A stretch of DNA of 64,000 bases from Polynucleobacter sinensis (GCF_001595985.1 NZ_LOJJ01000003.1:186001-250000); one strand, 5' to 3'; counted from the first letter of the stretch, positions 1 through 9,616 are shown. Translations and numbers: made by a program. The notes: a model not told the origin generated them from the sequence alone.

Positions 1-144
1 GGCGGAACGATCAAACGAGGTCAGGCTTTCAAACGCCATATCCTCACTAAGAAAACCACAAAGAACAAGCGTCATTTGCGTGGTTCCACTGAAGTTGCGA
101 AGGCAGACGTTAAGTCAATTCGCTCCATGCTTCCTTACGCTTAA
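1..144 (+). CDS. rpmI: 50S ribosomal protein L35, C-terminal part
   Basis: The frame is open from base 1 and ends with TAA at 142-144, giving the last 47 residues of L35; the N-terminus lies outside the window. The basic stretch [14 protein letters not shown] and the ending IRSMLPYA are typical of L35, a small rRNA-binding protein of the large subunit. It is followed 25 bp later by rplT, the usual infC-rpmI-rplT order. In many bacteria this operon is repressed by L20 acting on the leader upstream of rpmI, which is not in the window. Confidence 0.95.
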   Translation, partial: GGTIKRGQAFKRHILTKKTTKNKRHLRGSTEVAKADVKSIRSMLPYA

Positions 145-169
145 CCTCAGACTAGATAGGAGAATTTAA

Positions 170-535
170 ATGCCAAGAGTCAAACGTGGGGTTACAGCAA
201 GAGCCCGTCATAAGAAAATCACCGATGCCGCAACAGGCTATCGTGGACGTCGTAAAAATGTATTCCGTATCGCTAAGCAAGCAGTTATGCGTGCTGGTCA
301 ATATGCATACCGTGACCGTCGTAACAAGAAACGTGTATTCCGCGCATTGTGGATTGCTCGTATCAACGCGGCAGTTCGTCAGCATGACATGACCTATAGC
401 GTATTCATGAATGGTATGAAGAAGGCTGCGATTGAACTCGACCGCAAAGTGCTTTCTGATATGGCCATTGCTGACAAAGCAGCATTTGCTGCTTTGGTTA
501 CTCGGATCAAATCCGTAGTAAACGCTGCAGCTTAA
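170..535 (+). CDS. rplT: 50S ribosomal protein L20
   Basis: A 121-residue basic protein starting [16 protein letters not shown] with the L20 signature region [16 protein letters not shown] near residues 23-38. L20 binds 23S rRNA early in 50S assembly and is known to repress its own operon in E. coli and Bacillus. The ATG at 170 is preceded by ATAGGAG. It sits between rpmI and pheS, the common order linking ribosomal proteins to phenylalanyl-tRNA synthetase. Length is close to the usual 117-120 residues. Confidence 0.97.
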   Translation: MPRVKRGVTARARHKKITDAATGYRGRRKNVFRIAKQAVMRAGQYAYRDRRNKKRVFRALWIARINAAVRQHDMTYSVFMNGMKKAAIELDRKVLSDMAIADKAAFAALVTRIKSVVNAAA

Positions 536-564
536 TTCTTAGTTCATTTAAAAACTAAGCTGCA

Positions 565-1611
565 ATGGTTTCTCTCGACCACATTGTCGAGGATGCTAAA
601 CGTGATTTCCTCGGAGCTGCCGATGCGGCAGCTCTAGAGGACGCGAAAGCCAAGTATCTCGGTAAGTCAGGTGTTCTCACTGAGCGTCTTAAGGCGCTTG
701 GTGGAATGTCGCCTGATGAACGTAAGAGTGCTGGCGCCCAAATTAATCAAATCAAAACTCAAGTAGAAGCTGCATTACAAGAGCGTCGCCAAGCGTTAGC
801 CGATGCTGTTTTGTCGCAACGCCTTGCGGCCGAATCGATCGACGTTTCTTTGCCTGGCCGTGGCCAAGCAGTAGGTAGCCTGCATCCTGTGATGCGTACC
901 TGGGAGCGCGTTGAAGAGATCTTTCGTTCGATTGGTTTTGATGTGGCTGATGGACCTGAAATTGAAACTGATTGGTTTAATTTCACAGCCTTAAATAGTC
1001 CTGAAAATCATCCTGCTCGATCAATGCAGGATACCTTTTATGTTGATGGCAAAGATTCCAATGGGAAGCCTTTGTTGTTGCGCACGCACACTAGCCCCAT
1101 TCAGGTTCGCTATGCAAGTGAGCACGTTAAAAAATATGCCAACACAGATGTTATGCCACCAATCAAAGTGATTGCGCCAGGCAGAACTTATCGTGTGGAT
1201 AGTGATGCTACTCATTCGCCGATGTTCCATCAGGTGGAGGGATTGTGGATCGCTGAGAGCGTTTCCTTTGCCGACCTCAAAGGCGTGTACACCGATTTCT
1301 TAAGAACTTTTTTTGAGACAAATGCCCTTCAAGTGCGTTTCCGTCCATCGTATTTCCCATTTACTGAACCTTCCGCTGAAATCGATATGGCTTTTGGAAG
1401 CGGTAAGCTAGCTGGCCGTTGGTTGGAAATTTCTGGAGCGGGACAAGTACACCCAAATGTATTGCGCAATATGGGTATTGATCCAGAGCGTTACACCGGT
1501 TTTGCTTTCGGCTCTGGCTTAGAGCGTCTAACTATGTTGCGTTACGGCGTTGATGATTTACGTCTTTTCTTTGAGAACGATCTCCGTTTCTTAGCGCAAT
1601 TCCCAGCTTAA
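565..1611 (+). CDS. pheS: Phenylalanine-tRNA ligase alpha subunit
   Basis: A 348-residue class II aminoacyl-tRNA synthetase subunit that activates phenylalanine as part of an alpha2beta2 cytosolic enzyme. The N-terminal helical coiled-coil arm (about residues 1-90) is followed by the catalytic domain, with motif-2-like [17 protein letters not shown] and the motif 3 region [13 protein letters not shown] near residues 316-328. The start ATG lies 29 bp after rplT. The gap contains a short inverted repeat (CTTAGTT at 538-544, AACTAAG at 553-559) without a T-run, so transcription probably continues from rplT. Confidence 0.97.
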   Translation: MVSLDHIVEDAKRDFLGAADAAALEDAKAKYLGKSGVLTERLKALGGMSPDERKSAGAQINQIKTQVEAALQERRQALADAVLSQRLAAESIDVSLPGRGQAVGSLHPVMRTWERVEEIFRSIGFDVADGPEIETDWFNFTALNSPENHPARSMQDTFYVDGKDSNGKPLLLRTHTSPIQVRYASEHVKKYANTDVMPPIKVIAPGRTYRVDSDATHSPMFHQVEGLWIAESVSFADLKGVYTDFLRTFFETNALQVRFRPSYFPFTEPSAEIDMAFGSGKLAGRWLEISGAGQVHPNVLRNMGIDPERYTGFAFGSGLERLTMLRYGVDDLRLFFENDLRFLAQFPA

Positions 1612-1642
1612 TTAGCTAACCTTCTAATAGTAGATAGCGCAT

Positions 1643-4102
1643 ATGCAATTTTCTGAATCTTGGTTACGCCAATACGTCAATCCTTCCCTCGATAGCAATG
1701 CCTTAGGCCATGCAATGACTATGGCTGGTCTTGAGGTGGAAGAACAGCATTCAGTTGCACCTGCATTTACTAAGATTGTGGTGGCTCAGATTTTGTCGGC
1801 AGAGCAGCATCCTGATGCGGATCGTTTGCGTGTATGTAAAGTTGATGCTGGTACTGGCCAAGAGTTGCAAATTGTTTGTGGTGCGCCCAATGCGCGCGCG
1901 GGCATTAAGATTCCCTGTGCATTGGTAGGCGCGGAGTTACCCCCGGCAGAAGCTGGTGGCAAGCCTTTCATGATTAAGGTGGGTAAGTTGCGTGGAGTAG
2001 AGAGCCAAGGCATGTTGTGCTCTGGTCGCGAACTTGGACTCGGTGATGATCACGAGGGCATCTTAGAGTTACCCGCGGATGCACCAGTTGGACAAAACAT
2101 TCGTCAGTATCTTGATCTAGACGATCAAATCTTTGTTATCAAATTAACGCCTAACAAAGCAGATTGCCTATCGCTTATCGGTATGGCTCGCGAGGTTTCG
2201 GCAATTACTGGTGCTAGCTTATGCGCACCCCAGTGGACTTCGGCGCCAGTATCTATTCAAGATAAGCTGAAGGTTAGCATTGAGAGTGCCGACCTGTGTG
2301 GTCGCTTTGCGGGTCGCGTGATTCGCGGTGTAAATCCCCAGGCAAAAACTCCGGATTGGATTGTGAGACGTTTGGCACGTGCTGGCCAACGTAGTATCTC
2401 GCCTTTAGTAGATTTATCAAACTATGTCATGCTAGAAATGGGTCAACCAACCCATGTATTTGATATCGATAAGTTGACTGGTGATTTATCGGTTCGCTGG
2501 GCTAAATCCGGTGAAACTCTTGAGCTGTTAAATGGACAGACGGTGACCTTGCAGGGTCCTGACACGGCCGGCAAGATTCAAGATGCGGGTGTGGTGGCGG
2601 ATCAAACGGGTCCAGTTGCTTTAGCTGGAATCATGGGTGGCAATCACTGCGCTGTAAGTGATGACACAGAAAATATTTATGTGGAGGCGGCTTACTGGCA
2701 ACCTTCCGCAATACAGGGACGTGCTCGCCGCTTTAATTTCAGTACTGATGCTGCGCATCGATTTGAGCGTGGTGTCGATCCTCAAAATACTGTTAACTGT
2801 TTAGAATATTTAACCGCTTTGATTGTTGAGGTTTGTGGTGGCCAAGTAGGCCCTATAGATGATCATGTTTTGGCCTTGCCCGAACGCAAGCCCGTGCGAA
2901 TGAGGATGTCGCGTGCCATGAAGGTGATTGGCATCCAGTTGACCGGTGAAATTATCGCTGATGTATTTCAGCGTCTTGGATTTGAATTTAAGCACGAAGC
3001 TAATGACGTCTTTGTCGTCACGCCACCAAGCTATCGTTTTGATATTGAAATTGAAGAGGATTTAATTGAAGAAGTCGCACGTATGTACGGCTTTGAAAAT
3101 ATTCCTGATGTGCCACCAACCTCCTCTTTAAAGATGAGTGCAAAAGCTGAGGCAAAGCGTGGCATTCATCTATTGCGCCAACGTTTAGCTTTACAAGGTT
3201 ACCAAGAGGCGGTGAATTTTGGTTTTACGGACCTTGAGAGTGAGCAGCGCTTAGCAGGTGTCACAGAAAAAGATGTGATCGCTGTTGTTAACCCAATTGC
3301 CAGTCAATACGGTGTTATGCGCAGTAATCTTTGGGGTGGACTTTTAGCTAACCTCAAATCCAATTTAAATCGTGGTGCAAGTCGCGTCCGCTTGTTTGAG
3401 GCAGGTCGTGTATTTAAGCGAGACGCTCATGTTCAAGAAGGACCCGGGGTAGTGGCTAGCTTTTATCAGCCGCAGAGAGTCGGCGGTTTAGCTTATGGCA
3501 CATTTATTCCCGAGCAGTGGGCAAGTGTTACACGGGCTGTAGATTTCTTTGACGTAAAGGGCGATCTAGAGCGTGTACTGGATCCGCTGCATTTCACTAC
3601 TGAAGCCGCAGTTCATCCTGCGTTACATCCAGGACGTAGCGCCCAAATTCAATTGCTAAGCTCTAGTGGTAAGCGTAATATTGGCTGGATTGGTGAATTA
3701 CATCCAGCGCTTCAGCAAGTTTATGAATTACCGCAAGCGCCGGTGCTATTTGAGTTCGATCTGGAGGCTGTTCGTGAATTGGGCTTGCCTCAGCCTGAGG
3801 AGTTGAGTAAGTTTCCTGCAGTGCAACGTGACCTAGCAGTTGTAGTAAAGCAAAATGTTTCCGCTCAATCCTTGATGGATGCAATGGCATCAAGCAAACA
3901 GGCTTTAGTAAGGGCGGTGGAGCTTTTTGATGAGTTCAAGCCGAAGGCCGGTTCGAGTAGCATGGCTGACGATGAAAAGAGTTTGGCTTTCCGCGTTACT
4001 TTATTAAACCCCCAGGAAACATTGCAGGATGCCCAAATTGAAGCGGTTATGATGACCTTATTAGCCTCACTAGAGAAAAATTGCGCAGCTCGTCTGCGCT
4101 AG
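1643..4102 (+). CDS. pheT: Phenylalanine-tRNA ligase beta subunit
   Basis: An 819-residue beta subunit, full length for the long bacterial form. It carries the N-terminal EMAP-like tRNA-binding domain (about residues 40-150, with CKVDAGTGQELQIVCGAPNA), the B3/B4 editing domain in the middle, the B5 domain (about 400-480) and a C-terminal FDX-ACB domain (about 720-819, starting near KFPAVQRDLAVVV). It forms the heterotetramer with PheS and hydrolyses mischarged Tyr-tRNA(Phe). It starts 31 bp after pheS in the same operon. Confidence 0.97.
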   Translation: MQFSESWLRQYVNPSLDSNALGHAMTMAGLEVEEQHSVAPAFTKIVVAQILSAEQHPDADRLRVCKVDAGTGQELQIVCGAPNARAGIKIPCALVGAELPPAEAGGKPFMIKVGKLRGVESQGMLCSGRELGLGDDHEGILELPADAPVGQNIRQYLDLDDQIFVIKLTPNKADCLSLIGMAREVSAITGASLCAPQWTSAPVSIQDKLKVSIESADLCGRFAGRVIRGVNPQAKTPDWIVRRLARAGQRSISPLVDLSNYVMLEMGQPTHVFDIDKLTGDLSVRWAKSGETLELLNGQTVTLQGPDTAGKIQDAGVVADQTGPVALAGIMGGNHCAVSDDTENIYVEAAYWQPSAIQGRARRFNFSTDAAHRFERGVDPQNTVNCLEYLTALIVEVCGGQVGPIDDHVLALPERKPVRMRMSRAMKVIGIQLTGEIIADVFQRLGFEFKHEANDVFVVTPPSYRFDIEIEEDLIEEVARMYGFENIPDVPPTSSLKMSAKAEAKRGIHLLRQRLALQGYQEAVNFGFTDLESEQRLAGVTEKDVIAVVNPIASQYGVMRSNLWGGLLANLKSNLNRGASRVRLFEAGRVFKRDAHVQEGPGVVASFYQPQRVGGLAYGTFIPEQWASVTRAVDFFDVKGDLERVLDPLHFTTEAAVHPALHPGRSAQIQLLSSSGKRNIGWIGELHPALQQVYELPQAPVLFEFDLEAVRELGLPQPEELSKFPAVQRDLAVVVKQNVSAQSLMDAMASSKQALVRAVELFDEFKPKAGSSSMADDEKSLAFRVTLLNPQETLQDAQIEAVMMTLLASLEKNCAARLR

Positions 4103-4144
4103 GTTTAGTATTAGAAACATATACAGTACGAAAAGAGCTTAGTA

Positions 4145-4468
4145 ATGACTGAACTAGCGAACAATGACACCGTTACCAAAAACGAACTTTCAGAAGCACT
4201 TTTTGATCAGGTTGGCCTGAATAAGCGTGAAGCAAAGGACATGATTGATGCGTTCTTTGACCGTATTGGTAAATCCCTGGAATCGGGTGTTGAGGTAAAG
4301 ATTTCTGGTTTTGGAAACTTTCAATTGCGTAATAAATCTGCACGTCCTGGTAGAAACCCAAAAACGGGCCAAATGATTCCGATTGCTGCTCGTCGTGTAG
4401 TTACTTTTCATGCTAGTCAAAAGCTCAAGGATGTAGTTGAGTCACATGCTCGAGAAAACCGTATTTGA
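4145..4468 (+). CDS. ihfA: Integration host factor alpha subunit
   Basis: A 107-residue member of the HU/IHF DNA-bending family. The pattern [20 protein letters not shown] followed by [13 protein letters not shown] is the beta-arm region that enters the minor groove. IHF alpha pairs with IHF beta to bend DNA by roughly 180 degrees at promoters, origins and integrase sites. The pheST-ihfA-merR order is common in proteobacteria. The C-terminal tail overlaps the next gene by 23 bp. Confidence 0.96.
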   Translation: MTELANNDTVTKNELSEALFDQVGLNKREAKDMIDAFFDRIGKSLESGVEVKISGFGNFQLRNKSARPGRNPKTGQMIPIAARRVVTFHASQKLKDVVESHARENRI

Positions 4469-4796
4469 TACTGGGTCGGCGCTGCCTAGTTCGCAGCTCC
4501 CCCCAATTCCTGCTAAGCGCTATTTCACAATTGGTGAGGTCGCAGAACTTTGCGGTGTGCGTTCCCATGTTTTGCGTTACTGGGAGCAGGAGTTTACTCA
4601 GTTAAGTCCCCAGAAGCGTCGTGGTAACCGTCGCTACTATCAACATCATGAAGTCGTCTTAATTCGCAAGATTAGGGCGCTTTTATACGAAGAGGGCTTC
4701 ACGATTAGCGGTGCCCGCAATCGCCTTGATGAGGCACGCGGCGAATTGCGTCTGCGTGATGAATTGCAGGCAGTTCTTCAAATTCTCTCTAAATAG
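4446..4796 (+). CDS. MerR-family transcriptional regulator
   Basis: A 116-residue MerR-type winged-helix protein. The motif [22 protein letters not shown] (about residues 26-47) is the MerR HTH, and [15 protein letters not shown] is the wing with helix. It lacks the long C-terminal effector domain of metal-sensing MerR proteins and matches the short MerR protein found downstream of ihfA in many beta- and gammaproteobacteria, whose target is not established. The ATG at 4446 is preferred; a TTG three codons upstream (4437) is also possible. It overlaps ihfA, so translation is probably coupled. Confidence 0.9.
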   Translation: MLEKTVFDTGSALPSSQLPPIPAKRYFTIGEVAELCGVRSHVLRYWEQEFTQLSPQKRRGNRRYYQHHEVVLIRKIRALLYEEGFTISGARNRLDEARGELRLRDELQAVLQILSK

Positions 4797-4821
4797 ATAC
4801 TGCTACAATTTAGTCTCTTGT

Positions 4822-4898
<77 letters not shown>

Positions 4899-4922
4899 TC
4901 TTCTTCGGTGCGATGATCTTCT

Positions 4923-5660
4923 TTATCTCGGCCTTAATTCACGATGAAAATTTAATTCACAATCGTATCTACCCTCTGGGTGGTAGCTTACGGTGATCTC
5001 AAACGCATTTTTTTGGACATTTTGGTAACTTCTCACGATTCGAAGAGCGGAGGAGTTGCTCGGGACATCAAGTTCTTTTGCCATCTCCGCATCTAATTTT
5101 GTGAGGCTAATTTTGACTTTAGCACTCTCAACTCGCTCTCCATAAAGCGCTTCTATTTGCTCGTGTACTGGAATGCTAAAGTGCGATTTATGTTTAACGA
5201 CATCAGAGTAGCGGGGCAGGATGTAAAAATCAGTCCAACATAAAGGTTGGGAGTTTCCATCAAGCCTTCTTAGTGCTCCGATCTTGAACCAAGGTGTGCC
5301 AATCGGGCAGTCTAGTAATTGCGACAGAATACGATCACTTACGACATGCTGTTGGAGAATGTTTTGACGAATTGTATTTTGTGGATAGCTAAATAGATGA
5401 CGCAGATCGCCCGCCACATGGGCAAAAACAGTGGGCTCACTTGCAGCAATGACTTTGGTGCCAGCCCCGGGACGGCGGCTAATCAGCCCTTTCTCAATCA
5501 AAAGTTTGAGCGCATCTCGAATGGTATGGTGACTGGCCTTAAATTCTTCGCATAAATTCGCCTCCGTTGGAAGGTTGGTACCAAGCGGGTATTCTCCACT
5601 GACAATGCGGTCGGAGAGAGTAGTGCTAATTTTTTGATACAGCGTTTGTTTGAGACTCAT
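4923..5660 (-). CDS. GntR-family regulator with UTRA domain
   Basis: A 245-residue transcription factor. The N-terminal GntR winged helix covers about residues 8-75 (GTNLPTEANLCEEFKASHHT, then IRDALKLLIEKGLISRRPG). The C-terminal ligand-binding domain of the HutC/UTRA type covers about 95-240 (LRRLDGNSQPLCWTDFYILP). It is the last gene of a minus-strand run of hydratase, CoA-transferase, Bug protein and regulator, so it most likely controls that run in response to a pathway acid or acyl-CoA. The stop is only 24 bp from tRNA-Pro. Candidate operators are the twin sites at 8886-8981. Confidence 0.88.
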   Translation of the reverse strand: MSLKQTLYQKISTTLSDRIVSGEYPLGTNLPTEANLCEEFKASHHTIRDALKLLIEKGLISRRPGAGTKVIAASEPTVFAHVAGDLRHLFSYPQNTIRQNILQQHVVSDRILSQLLDCPIGTPWFKIGALRRLDGNSQPLCWTDFYILPRYSDVVKHKSHFSIPVHEQIEALYGERVESAKVKISLTKLDAEMAKELDVPSNSSALRIVRSYQNVQKNAFEITVSYHPEGRYDCELNFHRELRPR

Positions 5661-5712
5661 TTATTGCAACTGGCTATTATCTTTAATCACTTTGGTCCAC
5701 TTGGTGCTCATA

Positions 5713-6705
5713 TTAGTCCGCCTTAATATTGCCGTCTTTTACAATCTTGCTTAAACGCTGCATTTCTTTTTGAAAGTAAATTTGACTTTCAGCAGGCGTT
5801 GTTAGATTCATCACATCACCTCCATCAGCAACCACTTTTTCCTTAAAGGAATTAGATGTAATGACTTGCTCAATAGTTTTGCTCAATTTACTCAGGATCG
5901 GTGCTGGCACTCCAGAGGGAGCCCATACTGCATAAACAATTGACATCTCATAGTCTTTTAGATTGCCAGCTTCGGCAATGGTAGGGACATCTGGTAAGAG
6001 CTTGGCCCTAGTGGAGCTGGTGGTTCCAAGGGCAACGAGTTTTCCGGCCTTAACGTGGGGTAGTGCTAATCCAAATGCTGAAAAACTCAGAGGTATCTGA
6101 CCGCTGATAGTATCAGTAATTGCAGGCGCACCTCCTTTATATGGAACGTGTGTCATTTTTATTCCTGCTTGATTGGTAAAGAGTGCGCCCGCTAGATGAC
6201 TTGCGCTGCCGTTACCAAAGCTTGCGTATGCAATTCCATCTGGATCCTTTTTTGCAAGGGCAATCAACTCATTAATGTTTTTTGGCGGAAAGCTGGTATT
6301 TGCAACAAGCAACATAGGTACTGAGCCAACAATAGCAATCGGAATAATATCTTTTTCTGTTGAATAAGGAGTCTTGCCATACATAGATGGATTGATTGCA
6401 TGTGAGGTAACCGACTGAAACATCAGGGTGTAGCCATCTGCTGGGGATTTGGCAACCAAATCAGCGCCAATCATTCCGTTTGCGCCACCGCGATTTTCAA
6501 CGACAACTTGTTGGCCTAAGAGGGTGGTCATTTGGGTTGCCAGCGCTCTTCCTAGGGTGTCTGCAAATCCACCCACAGGCCAAGTGATGACAAGTTTGAC
6601 CGGTCTATTGGGGTATGAGTCAGCTTGGGCCCAGGCTACCGAGGATATAGAGCTTAGGATGGTAAGTCCTACTAAAAAAAACTTTAAATTTGTGAAGCTT
6701 TTCAT
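5713..6705 (-). CDS. Bug-family tripartite tricarboxylate transporter solute-binding protein
   Basis: A 330-residue periplasmic binding protein of the TctC/Bug family. A signal peptide ends at SSVAWAQA (about residue 28). The mature part begins YPNRPVKLVITWPVGGFADT, with the family pattern VENRGGANGMIGADLVAKSPADGYT near residues 75-100 and PYKGGAPA near 190. Bug proteins bind small carboxylates. No TctA/TctB membrane genes lie nearby, as is usual in Burkholderiales, which carry many orphan receptors. AGAGAGAC-type SD (GGAGAG) precedes the ATG. It lies 29 bp after the CoA-transferase and probably delivers the substrate of this module. Confidence 0.93.
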   Translation of the reverse strand: MKSFTNLKFFLVGLTILSSISSVAWAQADSYPNRPVKLVITWPVGGFADTLGRALATQMTTLLGQQVVVENRGGANGMIGADLVAKSPADGYTLMFQSVTSHAINPSMYGKTPYSTEKDIIPIAIVGSVPMLLVANTSFPPKNINELIALAKKDPDGIAYASFGNGSASHLAGALFTNQAGIKMTHVPYKGGAPAITDTISGQIPLSFSAFGLALPHVKAGKLVALGTTSSTRAKLLPDVPTIAEAGNLKDYEMSIVYAVWAPSGVPAPILSKLSKTIEQVITSNSFKEKVVADGGDVMNLTTPAESQIYFQKEMQRLSKIVKDGNIKAD

Positions 6706-6734
6706 TGTCTCTCCGCAGGTAATTTTTAAGGCTA

Positions 6735-7961
6735 TTAAGAAACTATCTTTTTATTTTTTAATTCATTAATTTCATGTTCACTCAAATCGAGATACTGAGT
6801 TAAAACCTGCTCAGTGTGCTCTCCAAGAAGTGGGGGTGCGTATCGAATCGAGCTAGGGGTTTGATTCATCTTTAGAGGAGTGCCTAGTGTTTTGAATTTA
6901 CCGATCTTTTTATGCTCAAGCTCAATTACCATCTCTTTTGCCTGCGCCTGCTCTGTAGCAAGCGCTTCTTTGACGGTATTCACCTGTCCTACTGGAATGC
7001 CATTCTTACGAAGCAGTGCGATGAGTTGGCTGCTTGAGAAATGAATTAATTCTTTTCTAATTAACCCTTCAATAGCGGATCGATTATTCACTCTTGCTGC
7101 GTTTGATTTAAATCTTTCATCCTCCGCCCACTCAGGATGCTGGAGGATTTCAGAGAGCTTTACAAATTGCTTATCGTTACCAACAGCAAGCGCGATGACG
7201 CCATCGCTACAAGTAAAAGTAGTGTAGGGCACAATCGTGGGGTGGCCATTGCCATAGCGTCCCGCATCTTTTCCAGTGGCTAGATGGCTATTCCCTACGT
7301 TGGCAAGAAGAGCAATCGAAGTATCAAATAAGGACACCTCTACAGCTTGGCCTTTTCCAGTTCTATAGCGCGCCAATAAGCCAGCTTGAATGGCATTAGC
7401 AGCCATCATTCCTGTGGCGAGGTCGACAATGGCAACGCCATACTTTGATGATTCACCATTGGGATCGCCTGTGATGCTCATTAATCCCGATTCAGCTTGC
7501 AAAATAAAATCGTAGCCCGGAAGTCCAGCTTGAGGGCCGGCGCTGCCATATCCGGTAATGGAACAGCGGACAACTAAAGGGGCATTTTTTTCAAACCATG
7601 CGGAATCAAACCCCCATTTTTCCAGCGTTCCACTTTTAAAGTTCTCAAGCAGTACATCAAACCTTGGAATGAGTGACGCTAAGAGCTCTCGACCTTCGGG
7701 TTGTGAAAAGTCAATCGTAATGCCACGCTTATTTCGATTGCACCCCAGAAAGTAGGCGGATTCGCCTTCAAGGAACGGCGGCCCCCATCCGCGAGTGTCG
7801 TCACCACCGTTAGGAGACTCTACTTTGATAACTTCAGCGCCTAAATCACCTAAAAACTGGCCGCACCAGGGTCCGGCCAGAACTCGGCTGAGATCTAACA
7901 CTTTAAATCCTGCTAGTGCCCCAGTATTCACTGGCGAATTAGCGAGATTTTTTTCTTGCAT
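6735..7961 (-). CDS. CaiB/BaiF family CoA-transferase
   Basis: A type III CoA-transferase of about 408 residues that moves CoA between carboxylates. The N-terminal Rossmann region contains LDLSRVLAGPWCGQFLGDLG and EVIKVESPNGGDDTRGWGPP. The predicted catalytic aspartate is in VDLATG (about Asp180). It lies 17 bp after the hydratase gene in the same direction. Several in-frame starts exist (TTG 7976, ATG 7973, 7967 and 7961). ATG 7961 is chosen because GGGA lies 6 nt upstream. It probably activates the imported acid to its CoA thioester; the acid itself cannot be named from sequence. Confidence 0.9.
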   Translation of the reverse strand: MQEKNLANSPVNTGALAGFKVLDLSRVLAGPWCGQFLGDLGAEVIKVESPNGGDDTRGWGPPFLEGESAYFLGCNRNKRGITIDFSQPEGRELLASLIPRFDVLLENFKSGTLEKWGFDSAWFEKNAPLVVRCSITGYGSAGPQAGLPGYDFILQAESGLMSITGDPNGESSKYGVAIVDLATGMMAANAIQAGLLARYRTGKGQAVEVSLFDTSIALLANVGNSHLATGKDAGRYGNGHPTIVPYTTFTCSDGVIALAVGNDKQFVKLSEILQHPEWAEDERFKSNAARVNNRSAIEGLIRKELIHFSSSQLIALLRKNGIPVGQVNTVKEALATEQAQAKEMVIELEHKKIGKFKTLGTPLKMNQTPSSIRYAPPLLGEHTEQVLTQYLDLSEHEINELKNKKIVS

Positions 7962-7978
7962 ACTCATTCCCATCAATA

Positions 7979-8857
7979 TTAATCGCGCATATCTGGAGGT
8001 GCATTGAGGTTCTTGCGGAAGCCATCCATGTACTCTTCTAGAGCAGCTTTATTTTTTAAACGGAATTGTTGGAAATCTGGTTTGCGACCTTCTAAGAATG
8101 CATTCATTCCCTCGAGACTTTCCTCTGATCCCCAGACGTAAGCAAGTAGTTCCATGCCGTGTTGCCATGATGCATAGAGCTGATCAGATTCAAAATTCAA
8201 GCTCTTCTTAGTCATGCGAATAGTTTGTGAGCTATTGGACTTAATATTTTCACACCATGCTAATGTTTCAGTAAGGAGATCCTTTTCTGGAACGCATTTA
8301 TTAATCAAACCAATTCTTTCGGCTTCTTTTGCTTCAAAGCGTTTGGCAAGAAAAATCATTTCGCGAGCAATGCGTTCGCCAACAATTCGAGGCAGGTATT
8401 GCGTCGCACCTACGGTAGGACATGCTCCAACCTTAGCGCCAGTTTGTCCAAACACCGATTTCTCTGAGCCAATCACTAGGTCGCACCAAAGTGCTAATTC
8501 ATGACCTCCACCAACACACCATCCGTTTACCATGGCGATCACTGGAATTGGTATTCCGCGAATGGCCATTGCTAGCCCCAACATGCGATCATTCCACATC
8601 GAGCCATTAGTGAAGGTGAGGCGCTTCATTGCGTAAAAGTCACCACCTGCTGAGAAGGCTTTATCGCCTGCGCCGGTAAAGACTACGCATGCAATTGAAG
8701 GGTCTTCACGTGTTAACTTGACCGCATCAATCATCTCGTCCAAAGTTTGCTCGCGAAAGGCATTTAAGACTCTTGGGCGATTGATTGTGATCCAGGCAAC
8801 CTGGTCCTTCACTTCAAAAAGGATATCCTTGTAGGGTTTTTCTGGTTTGAGGCTCAT
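7979..8857 (-). CDS. Enoyl-CoA hydratase/isomerase family, MenB/BadI-like
   Basis: A 292-residue crotonase-fold protein. It has an oxyanion-hole region SAGGDF (about 69-74) and the block GWCVGGGHELALWCDL (about 112-127). FGQTGAKVG (136-144) resembles naphthoate synthase (MenB) and 2-ketocyclohexanecarboxyl-CoA hydrolase (BadI) more than fatty-acid crotonases. That suggests carbon-carbon bond making or ring cleavage on a 2-keto acyl-CoA, but simple hydration cannot be excluded. It is the first gene of the minus-strand operon, with GGAG before its ATG, and its leader holds one of the twin sites. Confidence 0.88.
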   Translation of the reverse strand: MSLKPEKPYKDILFEVKDQVAWITINRPRVLNAFREQTLDEMIDAVKLTREDPSIACVVFTGAGDKAFSAGGDFYAMKRLTFTNGSMWNDRMLGLAMAIRGIPIPVIAMVNGWCVGGGHELALWCDLVIGSEKSVFGQTGAKVGACPTVGATQYLPRIVGERIAREMIFLAKRFEAKEAERIGLINKCVPEKDLLTETLAWCENIKSNSSQTIRMTKKSLNFESDQLYASWQHGMELLAYVWGSEESLEGMNAFLEGRKPDFQQFRLKNKAALEEYMDGFRKNLNAPPDMRD

Positions 8858-8885
8858 GCTATCTCCAATGGTTAGGTTATACAGA

Positions 8886-8981
8886 TTATCCGAATAAAGT
8901 TTAAGAATTTATAATCTACTGGACTATCATAAGACCTAGTTATGTTTTTTTAACAATACTTTTTTTAAATATCCGAATAAA
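8886..8981. promoter_or_regulatory. Twin near-palindromic sites in the divergent promoter region
   Basis: The 12-mer TATCCGAATAAA occurs twice in the same orientation, at 8887-8898 and 8970-8981. The first copy lies in TTATCCGAATAA (8886-8897), whose two halves match in 10 of 12 positions. The copies are 83 bp apart, close to eight helical turns, so two bound dimers could face the same side. One copy lies 29 bp upstream of the minus-strand hydratase operon; the other ends two bases before the AGGAG of the thioesterase gene. The GntR protein at 4923-5660 is the obvious candidate ligand (inference). Confidence 0.55.
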
Positions 8982-8996
8982 TAGGAGAATATTTTT

Positions 8997-9416
8997 ATGA
9001 ACTTAGCTGATCCTAAGCCGGCTGGTGACCTTTCTACTGAATTTTTTGGGCTCAAAATTCCCTTTTTGGCCCATTTAGGTGTTGTGCCTGAATATGCGGA
9101 GGGTGGTAAGTCGCGGATCAGCCTCGTGGTGAGGCCAGAATTTGAGAATAGTTTTCAGATTGCCCATGGTGGGGTGGTGATGACACTGTTGGATTTTGCT
9201 ATGGGCGCAGCTGCACGCAGCACAACCAACCAGCCTTTGGGTGCCATGACGATTGATATGAGTGTGAGCTTTTTGCGCCCAAGCGTTGGAAATATTGCTG
9301 TTGAGGGTACGGTTCTAAAGGCCGGAAAGACTGTGAATTATTGTGAGGCTGTAGTTCTAAATGAAGCGGGCGAAGTGACTGCTAAAGCCAGCGGTACTTT
9401 TATGCTAAGAAAATAA
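8997..9416 (+). CDS. PaaI-family hotdog-fold thioesterase
   Basis: A 139-residue hotdog-fold protein. The central helix region FQIAHGGVVMTLLDFAMGAA (about residues 55-74) contains the HGG-and-Asp pattern of PaaI/YbgC-like acyl-CoA thioesterases, and DMSVSFLRP is the following strand. Such enzymes hydrolyse acyl-CoA or aroyl-CoA in the cytosol. It is transcribed divergently from the hydratase/CoA-transferase operon and shares its regulatory gap. A role in recovering CoA from dead-end thioesters of that pathway is plausible. AGGAG lies 9 nt before the ATG. Confidence 0.9.
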   Translation: MNLADPKPAGDLSTEFFGLKIPFLAHLGVVPEYAEGGKSRISLVVRPEFENSFQIAHGGVVMTLLDFAMGAAARSTTNQPLGAMTIDMSVSFLRPSVGNIAVEGTVLKAGKTVNYCEAVVLNEAGEVTAKASGTFMLRK

Positions 9417-9616
9417 GATTGCTAGCGCAATAATATATATATTATTTATAACGATTATATTATTAATGTAACTATTATGTATATAAACCTCTAATTTATA
9501 TGGTTTTTTGTTCATATTAAATATATTTACATAATCATAAATAAGCTAATATAATTCTCAGACGGGATAACCAGTTGTGGTTTTCTTATAAAACTAATAT
9601 TCGGAGAAACTCATAC

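Noticed and set aside
538-559. Hairpin between rplT and pheS as a terminator
   Set aside because: The stem is 7 bp and AT-rich with no T-run; the operon continues.
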